A stretch of 58,743 nt of DNA from Calothrix sp. CSU_2_0 (GCA_012034595.1 JAAUPE010000027.1:1-58743); one strand, 5' to 3'. Positions 35,095-45,568 are shown, numbered from the stretch's first letter. Numbers and translations are program-made. Notes: a model not told the origin generated them from the letters alone.

Positions 35095-36288
35095 TTATTC
35101 CACAGCTACACGAGGTAAGCGATGTTTAAACGAGCAAAGAATTTCCCAAGAAATAGTCCCTAGCTCCTTTGCCCAATCATCTGCCGTAATCTGCTCATCC
35201 CGATCGCGTCCTAGTAATGTTACGATTTCCCCTTCTTGAATGTCAGGGATATGGCTCACATCCAGCATAATTTGATCCATTGTAATCGAGCCGATTTGAG
35301 GTATACGCTGACCACGTATCAATACTTGCATCTTATTCGAGAGGTTGCGGGGGATGCCGTCTGCATAGCCAATACCCACCACTGCAAGGCGAATATCGCG
35401 GGGAGCTATATATTTATACCCATAGCTAACACCCATACCCTTAGCAATAGTTTTAACTTGAGTAACTCGTGCTTTTACTTGAATAACAGGCTTCAGATTC
35501 ACAGTCTGACGCAAATGTTCGGCTGGGTAATGTCCGTAAATCGCCAGTCCAGCCCGTACCATGTCGTAATGTAAAGCTTGATTCGCTAAAGTGGCTGCGG
35601 AGTTGGCAAAGTGCAAGCATGGTGGTTCTATTCCCAAAGTTTTAATTTGTGCGATCGCTTCTTCAAAGCGTTGGTGTTGAAGATTCATTACAGTCAGATC
35701 GGCACTGTCGGCAGTTGCCAGATGGGAATAAACGCTGGCTATGCGTAAATGTGGAAGTCGTTCGACTAGCTGGATAAATTCCCCTGCCTGCTGCCAGTTA
35801 GTTCCCAAGCGTGACATCCCAGTATCGAGCTTGATGTGGACGGGTAAGGTCGCATCAACATCAATAGCTTCCAGAGTATCTGAAAATACTAATGCCTGCT
35901 TAGGGCTACATAAAGTCGGTTGAAGTTTCCAATGGGCGATCGCATGAATTTGTTCGCTGGTTTGTACTGCTCCCAATACCAAAATTGGCGCTTTTATACT
36001 AGCTTCCCGCAGTTGAATACCCTCTGGAACTGTGGCAACTCCTAACCAACTAGCTCCTGACTCCAATACGGTTTTGGCGACTGTGACTGCTCCATGTCCA
36101 TAGGCATCGGCTTTGACTACCGCCATTAATTGTGTTTTTGGCGACAATAAATTACGTAATTGTTTAACATTATGGGAAAGCGCTGCTAAGTCTATTTCAA
36201 CCCAAGCACGCTGGGAATACCAAGCATAGGTATCGCACTGCGGGTAAGATACAATACTTGTTTTCTGCTCGTGGCTCAACATATTCAC
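35095..36288 (-). CDS. alr: Alanine racemase
   Basis: This 397-residue PLP enzyme makes D-Ala for peptidoglycan. The PLP lysine lies in M-A-V-V-K-A-D-A-Y-G-H-G (about 58-69) and the catalytic Tyr in M-G-V-S-Y-G-Y-K-Y. The substrate-loop R-A-G-L-A-I-Y-G and the C-terminal I-T-M-D-Q-I-M-L-D-V are present. Met3 could equally be the start. It lies 73 bases from the tRNA and is divergent from the HNH gene. Confidence 0.95.
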   Translation of the reverse strand: MNMLSHEQKTSIVSYPQCDTYAWYSQRAWVEIDLAALSHNVKQLRNLLSPKTQLMAVVKADAYGHGAVTVAKTVLESGASWLGVATVPEGIQLREASIKAPILVLGAVQTSEQIHAIAHWKLQPTLCSPKQALVFSDTLEAIDVDATLPVHIKLDTGMSRLGTNWQQAGEFIQLVERLPHLRIASVYSHLATADSADLTVMNLQHQRFEEAIAQIKTLGIEPPCLHFANSAATLANQALHYDMVRAGLAIYGHYPAEHLRQTVNLKPVIQVKARVTQVKTIAKGMGVSYGYKYIAPRDIRLAVVGIGYADGIPRNLSNKMQVLIRGQRIPQIGSITMDQIMLDVSHIPDIQEGEIVTLLGRDRDEQITADDWAKELGTISWEILCSFKHRLPRVAVE

Positions 36289-36647
36289 TTGCTCCTATCA
36301 CACCACACTCTTTGTTTCCAGGTGATTACATATTCAATCCCCAGGAAACTATTCGGAATAATCTGGAAGTTTATCCTCGATGTGTAATTGAGACAAGAGC
36401 AATTTGCACTCAATGCATCACAAACTGTTACAAAATGTTGAATATAAAATCAAGAATTCTTTATCCATAAGACTTCCAGTCAACATCAATAATGTCTAAT
36501 GTATATAAAATACCTCGACCCTCAGTTTTTCACCCAGTAGAATCGTTTTTTAACCGCGATTATGGGGATGTATAAATTATCTTCATCGCCCAAAGCAGGT
36601 TATATTTGTGTTAATATATGTAAAACTAATACCTTGAGTTTTTATCA
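36289..36647. other. Intergenic region between alr and HNH gene
   Basis: About 360 AT-rich bases that must hold two divergent promoters. No repeat or RNA stands out. Confidence 0.4.
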
Positions 36648-37145
36648 ATGGGGAAGGTTTTAGTCCTAAACGCCTCTTACGAACCGCTCAACATCACAAG
36701 TTGGCGACGTGCGGCTGTTTTGCTAATCAAAGGCAAAGCAGAACAAGTTGAACATAACGGCAAATTCCTTTACGCTGACTTCCCGCTTCCCACAGTGATT
36801 AGGTTGCGGCATTATGTTCGCGTCCCTTACAAGGAAATACCTCTTACTCGCAGAAATATTCTTCACCGTGATGGTCACACCTGTCAATATTGCGGTTACA
36901 TGGGAGACGAACTCACACTCGATCACGTTGTTCCGCGATCGCGTGGTGGTGGTGACTCTTGGGAAAACATTGTCACGGCTTGCGTCCGATGTAATGTCAG
37001 AAAAGGCAGTCGAACACCACAAGAGGCACACATGCCTCTACGTCACTCCCCTCGCAGACCATACAGCAGCCTTTACTTTGAGGTTAGCAAGCACCTGAAA
37101 ACCGGAACGCACAACGAATGGCAAAAGTACGTTATTGGTCTGTAA
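36648..37145 (+). CDS. HNH endonuclease
   Basis: The 165-residue protein begins M-G-K-V-L-V-L-N-A-S-Y-E-P-L-N-I-T and has the HNH fold: D-G-H-T-C-Q-Y-C-G, L-T-L-D-H-V-V-P-R-S-R-G-G and V-T-A-C-V-R-C-N-V-R-K-G. The two C-x-x-C pairs bind zinc, and D-H-V plus the Asn give the catalytic site. This family is widespread in cyanobacteria without a nearby methylase, so a stand-alone role in DNA repair or processing is more likely than restriction. No partner is nearby. Confidence 0.9.
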   Translation: MGKVLVLNASYEPLNITSWRRAAVLLIKGKAEQVEHNGKFLYADFPLPTVIRLRHYVRVPYKEIPLTRRNILHRDGHTCQYCGYMGDELTLDHVVPRSRGGGDSWENIVTACVRCNVRKGSRTPQEAHMPLRHSPRRPYSSLYFEVSKHLKTGTHNEWQKYVIGL

Positions 37146-37796
37146 GTCTTTCGTTAAACATTAATTAATGTAAAGCGATTTTGGACAATCAATACTATTC
37201 CGTCTTTTGTGACTTTTGAGCGACGAACTTTTAGAGTTTAGCTCATATTATCGTCGTAGACAACTGCGTGCGTAAATATTTTTGCAGAAGTTTGCCTAGA
37301 CTTAAATAAGAGTTGTTCAGTTGTTCTGAAATTTTCGGTGAAAATATCGGTACAAGCGAATGCTGTGTTTGGCAGCTTGCATTTGCTCTATTTTTTCGCC
37401 AAGTAATATTTAAGAGATGGCATCCTGTTTCAACTAACGGCGATGCCTAAACTCATGACTGTACTTTTTTATACTTGATATTACCAATGCTCGTTGGAGT
37501 GGTTGCGGCATGCTTTTGCTGGTGATACGAGTTTTGATAGGCTTAGGAGAATACTGAAAACGCTGAGTCTGCATCTGTTTCGTTGTTTTTTTGCACAGGT
37601 AACTGCTATTAGTGAGATATTGGGGAAAACTAATTAGTGATTTTACCCACCTAACTTAAACCGATTTGCATAATTTATGTGCAATGTTCCAATATTTTTG
37701 CGAAGATCGTAATGTGTAACTAAAACCAGAAAATTTTGGTTTTAGTCTTTTGTCGAGGTTGTTAAGGAGCATCACTTTAAATAAAACTAGTTCCCT
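37146..37796. other. Intergenic region upstream of the DHH gene
   Basis: About 650 bases with no open frame of note and no known RNA recognised. AAGGAG at 37764 is too far from the ATG to be its ribosome-binding site. A long leader or a small RNA is possible. Confidence 0.4.
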
Positions 37797-38987
37797 ATGC
37801 AATTAAACTCTCCCATTTCTCAGCTTGAGACTTTTCCATTGACTAAAGATTCATCTCCTGAAGAAGTTGATATAGATGTTGACATTCCCCTGGTCAAACA
37901 TCCCGTTAACACAGTCACGGGTGAAACCAACACGTTTCTAGGGCAACGCAATAATTATTTGGCTTATCAAAAATCAGAAGAGCTACGAAATACGCTTTTG
38001 GGACATCGACACGAGCGGCATCTAATAGTTTTACAAGATTTTCCCGATCCAGATGCATTATCTTCAGCTTGGACTTACCAACTCATTGCCCAACAGTACG
38101 ATCTTAAATGTGAAATAGTCTATGCTGGCACCCTCAGCCACCAGGAAAATATCGCATTAGTTAAACTGACGGGATTACCTGCTCAACGTTGGGCATTACC
38201 GACTTTAAAAAGTAAAGATTTATCTTTATATCAAGGTTTTGTACTAATTGATAATCAAGGAACGACTTCGCAGTTATTATCAGTAGTACAGCAGGCACAA
38301 ATACCATTAATCGCAGTTATAGACCATCACAGTTTACAAGGTGAATTAAAATCAGAATTTATTGATATTCGTCCCGCCGTTCGTTCAACTGCAACAATTT
38401 TTACTCAATACCTCCAGTCAGGTTTATTATCTCTGGATAACAGTATCAGTCAGCACGTCAAATGTGCTACAGCCTTAATGCATGGCTTGCGTTCCGATAC
38501 CAATCGTTTGATGCAAGCGCAGGAAGAGGATTTTATGGCAGCTGCGTATTTGAGTCGATTTTGTGATGTTCAATTGCTGAATGCGGTATTGCAAGCGAAT
38601 CGTTCTAAAAGAGTAATGGACGTGATCGAGCGATCGCTCAAAAATCGCATCGTTCAAAATAACTTTTCGATAGCTGGAGTTGGATACCTACGCTACGACG
38701 ATCGCGATGCCATACCCCAAGCGGCAGATTTTCTCGTTACTGAAGAAAACGTCCATACTGCCGTAGTTTATGGCATAGTTCATGATGAAGACGAAGAACT
38801 CGAAATCGTGATTGGTTCTTTGCGAACAACCAAACTCACCCTCGATCCTGACGAGTTTATCAAAGAAGCCTTCGGACAGGATAGTAGCGGACGCTTTTTT
38901 GGTGGAGGACGAACCAGTGCAGGTGGTTTTGAGATTCCAATGGGATTTTTATCTGGTGGAAATGAAAATTCCAACTACGCAAAATGA
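37797..38987 (+). CDS. DHH-family phosphoesterase (NrnA/oligoribonuclease-like)
   Basis: The 396-residue protein has DHH motifs: D-F-P-D-P-D-A-L-S-S-A (near 85-95), V-I-D-H-H-S and the C-terminal DHHA1 G-G-G-R-T-S-A-G-G-F-E-I-P. NrnA-type enzymes degrade short RNA and dephosphorylate pAp; the metal-binding Asp and His residues are all present. A 65-residue N-terminal extension precedes the first motif. The sixA gene follows at 208 bases. Confidence 0.9.
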   Translation: MQLNSPISQLETFPLTKDSSPEEVDIDVDIPLVKHPVNTVTGETNTFLGQRNNYLAYQKSEELRNTLLGHRHERHLIVLQDFPDPDALSSAWTYQLIAQQYDLKCEIVYAGTLSHQENIALVKLTGLPAQRWALPTLKSKDLSLYQGFVLIDNQGTTSQLLSVVQQAQIPLIAVIDHHSLQGELKSEFIDIRPAVRSTATIFTQYLQSGLLSLDNSISQHVKCATALMHGLRSDTNRLMQAQEEDFMAAAYLSRFCDVQLLNAVLQANRSKRVMDVIERSLKNRIVQNNFSIAGVGYLRYDDRDAIPQAADFLVTEENVHTAVVYGIVHDEDEELEIVIGSLRTTKLTLDPDEFIKEAFGQDSSGRFFGGGRTSAGGFEIPMGFLSGGNENSNYAK

Positions 38988-39059
38988 AATGGGAAGTCTT
39001 CGATGCCCAAATTAAGCAAAAATTATTGCGATTGGTAAACCCCAAAGATAACCCGATAC

Positions 39060-39190
39060 ATCAAGAATAGGGGATTGGGAATAGGGGATTGGGAATTGGG
39101 AATTTATAAAGAAATAATTCTTATTTTCTGTCCCTTGCCCCTTGTCCCTTGCCCTTTGCCCTTTGCCCTTTACCCCTTGCCCAAATGCGA
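39060..39190. repeat. Opposed G-rich and C-rich short repeats
   Basis: GGGGATTGGGAA copies are followed by CCCTTTGCCCTTTG copies immediately before the sixA start, which allows a hairpin. Confidence 0.65.
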
Positions 39191-39195
39191 TCGCT

Positions 39196-39702
39196 ATGGA
39201 ACTATATTTAATACGTCACGGTATCGCGGAAGAAAAACGCGAAGACATCAAAGATGAAGAACGCAAGTTAACTAAAGAAGGAAAACAAAAAACCGAGAAA
39301 GTAGCTCAAAGACTTGCTGAACTCGATCTTAAATTTGACTACATTCTCACCAGTCCGTTAGTACGGGCACATCAAACAGCAGAAATCCTTGTCAAAGCTG
39401 GACTTGGGCATCAACTCGAAGAATCAACTCACCTTGCACCTGAGGGAAATATTTCTGCTTGGATAGCAGATTGGCTAGAACCGAAAACCCAAACCTCAAA
39501 AATTTCCCCCGAAACTAAACTAGCATTGGTCGGTCACGAACCAGATTTAGGCAATTGGGCAGAACTTTTGGTCTGGGGAGAAGCAAAAGGAAGCATACTC
39601 CTAAAAAAAGCTGGTACGATCGGGATAAAAGTACCAGAAACAGCTACTCCTTTGGGTATTAGTCAAATGTTCTTATTGATACCACCCAAGTACTTGCTCT
39701 AA
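39196..39702 (+). CDS. sixA: Phosphohistidine phosphatase SixA
   Basis: The 168-residue histidine phosphatase starts M-E-L-Y-L-I-R-H-G-I-A-E-E, with the catalytic R-H-G, and has Y-I-L-T-S-P-L-V-R-A-H-Q-T-A-E and V-G-H-E-P-D-L (the second catalytic His). The ATG at 39196 is chosen because an upstream start at 39142 would read through repeat DNA. In E. coli SixA acts on phosphohistidine of HPt or PTS proteins. Confidence 0.88.
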   Translation: MELYLIRHGIAEEKREDIKDEERKLTKEGKQKTEKVAQRLAELDLKFDYILTSPLVRAHQTAEILVKAGLGHQLEESTHLAPEGNISAWIADWLEPKTQTSKISPETKLALVGHEPDLGNWAELLVWGEAKGSILLKKAGTIGIKVPETATPLGISQMFLLIPPKYLL

Positions 39703-39818
39703 CAGAAAGTAGAAATGAGTGCAATAATTTTTCTGTGAGAACGGATACGATATATGGCGATAAGTATTTCTGGTCATTTTAGCCCAAGCAAATCTTTAAA
39801 AAGCAGAATGGTGTTGCC

Positions 39819-40955
39819 ATGATGGTGTGCGAATACAAGCCCGGTTTAGAAGGCATTCCTGCCGCCGAATCTAGTATCAGTTTTGTTGATGGGCAAAAAG
39901 GATTACTTGAATATCGTGGCATCCGCATAGAGGAATTAGCGGAAAAAAGTAGTTTTTTAGAAACTGCTTACCTCTTGATTTGGGGTCAACTTCCGACCAA
40001 AGAAGAACTAAAATCTTTTGAAGAAGAAGTGAGGATGCATCGCCGCATTAAGTACCGCATCCGCGACATGATGAAGTCATTTCCAGAAAGCGGTCATCCG
40101 ATGGATGCTCTACAGGCTTCGGCTGCTGCGTTAGGCTTGTTTTATTCCCGTCGTGACTTGCATAATCCCGTTTATATTCGGGATTCTGTGGTTCGACTTT
40201 TGGCGACAATTCCGACGATGGTGGCGGCATTTCAGTTGATGCGTAAGGGTAACGATCCTGTACGTCCAAACGATGACTTCGATTATGCTGGCAACTTCTT
40301 GTATATGTTAAACGAGAAGGAACCTGACCCTCTAGCGGCAAGGATTTTTGATGTATGTTTAATTCTCCATGCCGAGCATACAATGAATGCTTCAACTTTT
40401 AGTGCAAGAGTGACAGCATCGACATTGACTGACCCTTATGCTGTAGTTGCGAGTGCCGTTGGAACCCTTGGTGGTCCTTTACATGGTGGGGCAAACGAAG
40501 AAGTTATCCAAATGTTGGAGGAAATTGGCTCGATTGAGAATGTGCGTCCTTACATTGAGGATTGTATGCAGCGCAAAGCGAAAATTATGGGCTTTGGGCA
40601 TCGCGTCTATAAGGTAAAAGACCCACGTGCAACCATTTTACAAGATTTAGCCGAACAACTGTTTGCTAAATTTGGGCATGACAAATATTACGACATTGCT
40701 CAAGAAATGGAGCGAGTAGTCGAAGAAAAACTCGCTCATAAAGGAATATATCCAAACGTTGACTTTTACTCAGGTTTGGTGTATAGAAAAATGGGAATAA
40801 CAACCGATTTGTTTACGCCAATATTTGCGATCGCACGGGTAGCAGGTTGGTTAGCACACTGGAAAGAGCAACTCGAAGAAAACCGAATTTTCCGACCAAC
40901 ACAGGTTTATAACGGCAATCACGAAGTCGTTTACACCCCAATTGAAAAGCGTTAG
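39819..40955 (+). CDS. gltA: Citrate synthase
   Basis: The 378-residue type II-sized enzyme condenses acetyl-CoA and oxaloacetate. Active-site segments are G-G-P-L-H-G-G-A-N-E-E-V, G-F-G-H-R-V-Y-K (His) and N-V-D-F-Y-S-G-L-V-Y (Asp). It begins M-M-V-C-E-Y-K-P-G-L-E-G-I-P-A-A-E-S-S. A perfect hairpin begins one base after the stop. It precedes the ndh cluster, as in other filamentous cyanobacteria. Confidence 0.96.
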   Translation: MMVCEYKPGLEGIPAAESSISFVDGQKGLLEYRGIRIEELAEKSSFLETAYLLIWGQLPTKEELKSFEEEVRMHRRIKYRIRDMMKSFPESGHPMDALQASAAALGLFYSRRDLHNPVYIRDSVVRLLATIPTMVAAFQLMRKGNDPVRPNDDFDYAGNFLYMLNEKEPDPLAARIFDVCLILHAEHTMNASTFSARVTASTLTDPYAVVASAVGTLGGPLHGGANEEVIQMLEEIGSIENVRPYIEDCMQRKAKIMGFGHRVYKVKDPRATILQDLAEQLFAKFGHDKYYDIAQEMERVVEEKLAHKGIYPNVDFYSGLVYRKMGITTDLFTPIFAIARVAGWLAHWKEQLEENRIFRPTQVYNGNHEVVYTPIEKR

Positions 40956-40984
40956 GTACAGACGACCCGTCGGGTCGTCTGTAC
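40956..40984. repeat. Perfect hairpin after gltA
   Basis: GTACAGACGACCC pairs over 13 bp with GGGTCGTCTGTAC (3-base loop). A damaged second copy follows at about 41002-41034. It directly follows the gltA stop and could end its transcript. Confidence 0.75.
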
Positions 40985-41405
40985 AGAAGTTAGGAATTCG
41001 GTAGAAACAACCCGTTGGGTCTAGGCTGTACAGAAGTTAATTCCCCAATGCCCAATGCCCAATTCCCCATTCCCCATTCCCCATTCCCAATGCATATCAT
41101 AAGTATAATTTCTCATTGGCTTTAATCAGCCCAAAACAATCCAACGATATACTAATCATGGGATTGCCAAAAATCTTCAGCTTGCTCAATAGTCTTTAGT
41201 GATATTAGTAGCTAGATTTACATTTAGTAACAAGTTTACATTGTTGTTAATCAACATGAACTTACCAACCAAGAAAGCATGGAGGAAAAGGGAAAAGGGT
41301 AAAAGGTAAAGGCGAAAGGAGAATATAATTATCCTGAAACTTAACTTTGGCTTTTTATCTTCTAACTTTTAACTTCTGCCTTTCATTGACTAACAGAGCC
41401 GAAAC
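40985..41405. other. Gap before ndhA, mostly repeats
   Basis: Holds CCCCATT and CCCAATG heptamers (41041-41092), then a purine-rich tract (GGAAAAGGG) facing a pyrimidine-rich tract. The ndh promoter is not evident. Confidence 0.5.
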
Positions 41406-42524
41406 ATGAACTCAGGAATTGATCTGCAAGGAACATTTATTGATTCCCTAAAGGAATTGGGACTGCCAGCAGGCACAGCCAAAGCAATTTGGATGCCGTT
41501 GCCGATGATTTTGATGCTAATTGGTGCCACAGTTGGGGTACTAGTTTGCGTTTGGCTCGAACGGAAAATATCAGCAGCAGCTCAACAACGGATTGGTCCT
41601 GAATATATCGGTCCTTTGGGTTTGCTCGCACCAGTTGCCGACGGTTTAAAACTGGTCTTCAAAGAAGACATAGTGCCAGCACAAGCTGACCCTTGGTTAT
41701 TTACCCTTGGACCCATCATTGTTGTATTACCAGTGTTTTTGTCCTACTTAATTGTGCCATTTGGACAAAACCTGATAATTACAGATGTCGGGATGGGGGT
41801 ATTCTTGTGGATTGCCCTGTCAAGCATTCAACCGATTGGATTGTTGATGGCAGGTTACGCATCCAATAATAAATATTCGCTCTTAGGTGGACTGCGAGCA
41901 GCAGCACAATCGATCAGCTACGAAATACCATTAGCACTAGCTGTACTTGCGATCGTGATGATGTCTAATAGCCTCAGCACCGTTGATATTGTCAACCAGC
42001 AGTCTGGCTATGGAATTTTGGGCTGGAACGTTTGGCGGCAGCCTGTTGGCTTTATTATATTTTGGATCGCAGCCCTCGCAGAATGCGAACGGATGCCCTT
42101 CGATTTACCCGAAGCTGAAGAAGAAATTGTCGCAGGTTATCAAACCGAATATTCAGGGATGAAATTCGCTTTATTCTACCTGAGTTCCTACATTAACCTT
42201 GTACTCTCTGCTCTACTTGTATCTGTTTTATATCTTGGAGGATGGGATTTTCCCCTCCCCATCAGTTTAATTGCGAATTGGCTAGGTGTAAGCGAAACTG
42301 AACCAGTATTGCAAGTAGTTACAGCAGCTTTGGGTGTCACCATGACCTTACTCAAAGCTTACTTTCTCGTATTCTTAGCAATCTTGCTACGTTGGACAGT
42401 GCCACGGGTTCGGATTGACCAACTACTCGATTTAGGTTGGAAATTTTTGTTACCTGTAGCTTTGGCAAATTTATTATTTACAGCAGCTTTAAAGCTAGCT
42501 TTCCCTGTCGCTTTTGGCGGCTAA
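41406..42524 (+). CDS. ndhA: NDH-1 subunit A (NuoH homologue)
   Basis: The 372-residue membrane subunit forms part of the quinone-binding chamber of the thylakoid NDH-1 complex, which serves respiration and cyclic electron flow. Eight or so helices are visible. Hallmarks are the long cytoplasmic loop [13 protein letters not shown] and the [16 protein letters not shown] quinone-site loop. It is first of ndhA-ndhI-ndhG-ndhE. Confidence 0.96.
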   Translation: MNSGIDLQGTFIDSLKELGLPAGTAKAIWMPLPMILMLIGATVGVLVCVWLERKISAAAQQRIGPEYIGPLGLLAPVADGLKLVFKEDIVPAQADPWLFTLGPIIVVLPVFLSYLIVPFGQNLIITDVGMGVFLWIALSSIQPIGLLMAGYASNNKYSLLGGLRAAAQSISYEIPLALAVLAIVMMSNSLSTVDIVNQQSGYGILGWNVWRQPVGFIIFWIAALAECERMPFDLPEAEEEIVAGYQTEYSGMKFALFYLSSYINLVLSALLVSVLYLGGWDFPLPISLIANWLGVSETEPVLQVVTAALGVTMTLLKAYFLVFLAILLRWTVPRVRIDQLLDLGWKFLLPVALANLLFTAALKLAFPVAFGG

Positions 42525-42531
42525 AAATAGT

Positions 42532-42620
42532 TAGGAATTAAGAGTTAGGAATTAAGAGTTAAGAATTTTATTTACTTCTAACTCATAACTTCTAACTTCT
42601 AACTCCTAACTTCTAACTTT
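42532..42620. repeat. Inverted heptamer repeats between ndhA and ndhI
   Basis: GTTAGGAATTAAGA copies face CTTCTAACTCCTAAC copies and can form a long mRNA hairpin. Confidence 0.75.
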
Positions 42621-42635
42621 ACAGAGAGAGAACTT

Positions 42636-43220
42636 ATGCTGAAATTCCTTAAACAAGTTGGAGACTACGCAAAAGACGCAGTACAAGCCGGAAAATATAT
42701 TGGTGAAGGACTTTCTGTAACTTTCGATCACATGCGTCGTCGTCCTGTCACAGTCCAATATCCTTACGAAAAATTAGTTCCTAGCGAACGCTTTCGCGGT
42801 CGGATTCACTTTGAATTTGATAAATGTATTGCTTGCGAAGTTTGCGTTCGGGTATGCCCAATCAACCTTCCTGTAGTCGATTGGGAATTTGATAAAGCAA
42901 CTAAAAAGAAAAAACTTAAGCACTACAGTATTGACTTCGGAGTTTGTATTTTCTGCGGTAACTGTGTGGAATTCTGCCCCACAAATTGCTTGTCGATGAC
43001 CGAAGAATACGAACTCTCAACTTACGATCGCCACGAACTAAACTACGATAACGTAGCCCTTGGTCGCTTACCCTACAAAGTCACTAATGACCCAATGGTG
43101 ACACCACTACGCGAATTTGTATACCTTCCTAAAGGTGTCATGGACCCCCACGGCTTACCTGCTGATGCACCCCGTCCAGGTTCTCGTCCTGAAGACTTAG
43201 TAGAACAAACAGAAAAATAA
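42636..43220 (+). CDS. ndhI: NDH-1 iron-sulfur subunit I
   Basis: The 194-residue subunit carries two [4Fe-4S] clusters, with [12 protein letters not shown] and [12 protein letters not shown]. An acidic C-terminal tail is typical of cyanobacteria. It passes electrons to the quinone site next to NdhA. GAGAGAG lies before the ATG. Confidence 0.97.
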   Translation: MLKFLKQVGDYAKDAVQAGKYIGEGLSVTFDHMRRRPVTVQYPYEKLVPSERFRGRIHFEFDKCIACEVCVRVCPINLPVVDWEFDKATKKKKLKHYSIDFGVCIFCGNCVEFCPTNCLSMTEEYELSTYDRHELNYDNVALGRLPYKVTNDPMVTPLREFVYLPKGVMDPHGLPADAPRPGSRPEDLVEQTEK

Positions 43221-43225
43221 TAATT

Positions 43226-43350
43226 GGTTAGTGGTTAATGGTTAATGGCTTAGTGGTTAGTGGTTAATGGTTAATGATTAGCAAGACAATTATTGCAAAG
43301 AGCAATCAACAATTAACTATTACCAACTAACAATTAACTATTACCAACTA
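43226..43350. repeat. Inverted repeats between ndhI and ndhG
   Basis: GGTTAGTGGTTAATGG copies face CAATTAACTATTACCAACT copies. The arms are complementary over about 50 bases. Confidence 0.75.
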
Positions 43351-43389
43351 GCTAAGTAATGTTTCGTAATCGACAAAGGACAATTTAAA

Positions 43390-43992
43390 GTGAATTTAGC
43401 AGAAAGTGTACAGATTGTTTCGTTCGCAATCCTAGCACTAATGATGATTGGAACGGCGCTAGGGGTAGTACTGTTGGACAACATTGTTCATTCCGCATTT
43501 TTATTATGTGGCGTATTTATCAGCATTGCTGGCTTGTATTTGTTGTTAAATGCTGACTTTGTTGCCGCAGCACAGTTACTTATCTACGTTGGTGCAATTA
43601 ACGTACTAATTCTGTTTGCCATCATGTTGGTTAACAAACGCCAAAACTTTGTATCCTTGCCAAATGCTTGGGTACGTAAAGCCCTTACAGCAGTAGTTAG
43701 CTTTGGGCTATTTGCTTTGCTCAGTGCAATGGTACTTTCAACCCCGTGGTCGTCTTCTACAGGTATTCCTGTCAATAACCCGATCGTTTTGATTGGCGAA
43801 CATTTCTTCAGCGACTACTTGCTGCCTTTTGAACTTGCTTCAATTTTGTTGTTGATGGCAATGGTTGGTGCAATTATTTTGGCACGTCGCGAATACTTAC
43901 CCGAACCAGACGCTTCCGGTTTACCAGAAACATTATTGACCTTACCCGAACGTCCCAGAGAATTGATTTCTTCGGGTAGCGAGAATGAATAA
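43390..43992 (+). CDS. ndhG: NDH-1 subunit G (NuoJ homologue)
   Basis: The 200-residue protein has five membrane helices, with Y-V-G-A-I-N-V-L-I-L-F-A-I-M-L-V in helix 3, the conserved segment of NuoJ. It starts at GTG (M-N-L-A-E-S-V). It lies between ndhI and ndhE with STRR-filled gaps. Confidence 0.95.
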   Translation: MNLAESVQIVSFAILALMMIGTALGVVLLDNIVHSAFLLCGVFISIAGLYLLLNADFVAAAQLLIYVGAINVLILFAIMLVNKRQNFVSLPNAWVRKALTAVVSFGLFALLSAMVLSTPWSSSTGIPVNNPIVLIGEHFFSDYLLPFELASILLLMAMVGAIILARREYLPEPDASGLPETLLTLPERPRELISSGSENE

Positions 43993-44004
43993 TGGTTAAT
44001 TGTT

Positions 44005-44092
44005 AGTAGTTAATTATTATTGGGTAGTTATTTAGTGATTAATCCCCAATCCCCAATCCCCAATCCCCAATCCCCAATTCCCAACAACTAAT
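44005..44092. repeat. Repeat gap between ndhG and ndhE
   Basis: TTAGTAGTTAATT-type repeats face CCCCAATCCCCAATCC copies (about six of CCCCAAT). Confidence 0.7.
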
Positions 44093-44108
44093 AAAAAATA
44101 AAAATCCA

Positions 44109-44414
44109 ATGCAGCTTGAATATTTTTTGTTACTTGCAGCCGCTCTATTTTGCATCGGAATTTACGGTCTAATTACAAGCCGTAATGCTGTCAGAGTTTT
44201 GATGTCCATTGAATTGCTGCTCAATGCTGTCAATATTAACTTGATGGCATTTTCTAACTACCTAGACCCCACAGAAATTAAAGGTCAAGTTTTTACGGTA
44301 TTCGTCATTACTGTCGCGGCGGCTGAAGCGGCGGTAGGATTGGCTATTGTATTGGCAATTTATCGTAATCGCGATACTGTCGATATGGAGCAGTTCAATC
44401 TCCTGAAATGGTAG
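44109..44414 (+). CDS. ndhE: NDH-1 subunit E (NuoK homologue)
   Basis: The 101-residue, three-helix antiporter-like subunit has the conserved [10 protein letters not shown] and [11 protein letters not shown] motifs; their Glu residues take part in proton translocation. It ends the cluster and is followed after 7 bases by nadK. Confidence 0.96.
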   Translation: MQLEYFLLLAAALFCIGIYGLITSRNAVRVLMSIELLLNAVNINLMAFSNYLDPTEIKGQVFTVFVITVAAAEAAVGLAIVLAIYRNRDTVDMEQFNLLKW

Positions 44415-44421
44415 TAGTCGT

Positions 44422-45345
44422 GTGGAGCTAAAGCAGGTAATAATTGCTTATAAGGCGCGAGATGCTCAAAGTAAACGTTGGGCTGAGATTTGCGCCAAAC
44501 AACTTGAAAGTCGCCATTGCCAAGTCTTAATGGGACCAAGTGGACCAAAAGATAACCCTTATCCGGTGTTTTTGGCTTCTGCTTCTGACACCATAGATTT
44601 GGCATTGGTGCTTGGTGGTGATGGTACTGTATTAACTGGTGCTAGGCATTTATCTCCGGCTGGCATTCCCATATTAGGTGTAAATGTGGGGGGACATCTG
44701 GGTTTTTTAACTGAATCGGTGGAGGAGTTTCAAGACACCGAGAAAGTTTGGGACAGGTTACTAGAAGATCGCTATGCAATTCAGCGAAGAATGATGTTGC
44801 AATCGGCGGTTTTTGAGGGACATGGTTCTAACCTCGAACCAATAACAGAAAGGTATTTAGCGTTGAATGAAATGTGTGTCAAACCCGCTTCGGCTGACCG
44901 CATGATTACGTCTATTTTGGAAATCGAAATTGATGGCGAAGTTATTGACCAATATGTGGGGGATGGTTTAATCGTTTCTACACCTACGGGTTCGACTGGT
45001 TATACTGTTTCGGCGAATGGTCCAATCATGCACGATGGTATGGAAGCGCTGACGGTGACTCCTATTTGTCCGATGAGTCTTTCGAGTCGTCCGATTGTTT
45101 TACCTCCTGGTTCGGTGGTGAGTATTTGGCCCCTGGGGGATTACGATTTGAGTACGAAGTTGTGGATGGATGGAGTGCTGGCAACTTCGATTTGGCCTGG
45201 ACACCGCGTTGATATTAGGATGGCTGAGTGTCGGGCAAAGTTTATTGTGTTACGCGAAAACAATTCCTATTATCAAACTTTGCGTGAGAAGTTGTTATGG
45301 GCTGGTACTAGGGTTCGTTACAGTAGTACGAATCATACAAATTAA
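44422..45345 (+). CDS. nadK: NAD kinase
   Basis: The 307-residue enzyme phosphorylates NAD to NADP. It has G-G-D-G-T-V-L-T-G-A-R (catalytic Asp), G-G-H-L-G-F-L-T-E and S-T-P-T-G-S-T-G-Y-T-V-S-A-N-G. It starts at GTG 44422, 7 bases after ndhE, so it is probably part of the ndh transcript. Confidence 0.96.
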   Translation: MELKQVIIAYKARDAQSKRWAEICAKQLESRHCQVLMGPSGPKDNPYPVFLASASDTIDLALVLGGDGTVLTGARHLSPAGIPILGVNVGGHLGFLTESVEEFQDTEKVWDRLLEDRYAIQRRMMLQSAVFEGHGSNLEPITERYLALNEMCVKPASADRMITSILEIEIDGEVIDQYVGDGLIVSTPTGSTGYTVSANGPIMHDGMEALTVTPICPMSLSSRPIVLPPGSVVSIWPLGDYDLSTKLWMDGVLATSIWPGHRVDIRMAECRAKFIVLRENNSYYQTLREKLLWAGTRVRYSSTNHTN

Positions 45346-45568
45346 TTAAGGGTAAGGGTGAGGTATATAAAAGAGATAAAAACCGCGAATGGGCGCAAAT
45401 AGACGCAGATAAGTTGCTTTAATAACTCTGAGTTTTCTCGTTCGTTTGGGGAAAAACCAGGTTTTTTATTTGATTGTGCTTGATTTGGGATTTTGCACAG
45501 GGAAAAACCTGTTTTTTTTAAATTTTTTTCCTTTTACCCTTTTCCTTTTACTCTTTCCCCTTTTTACT

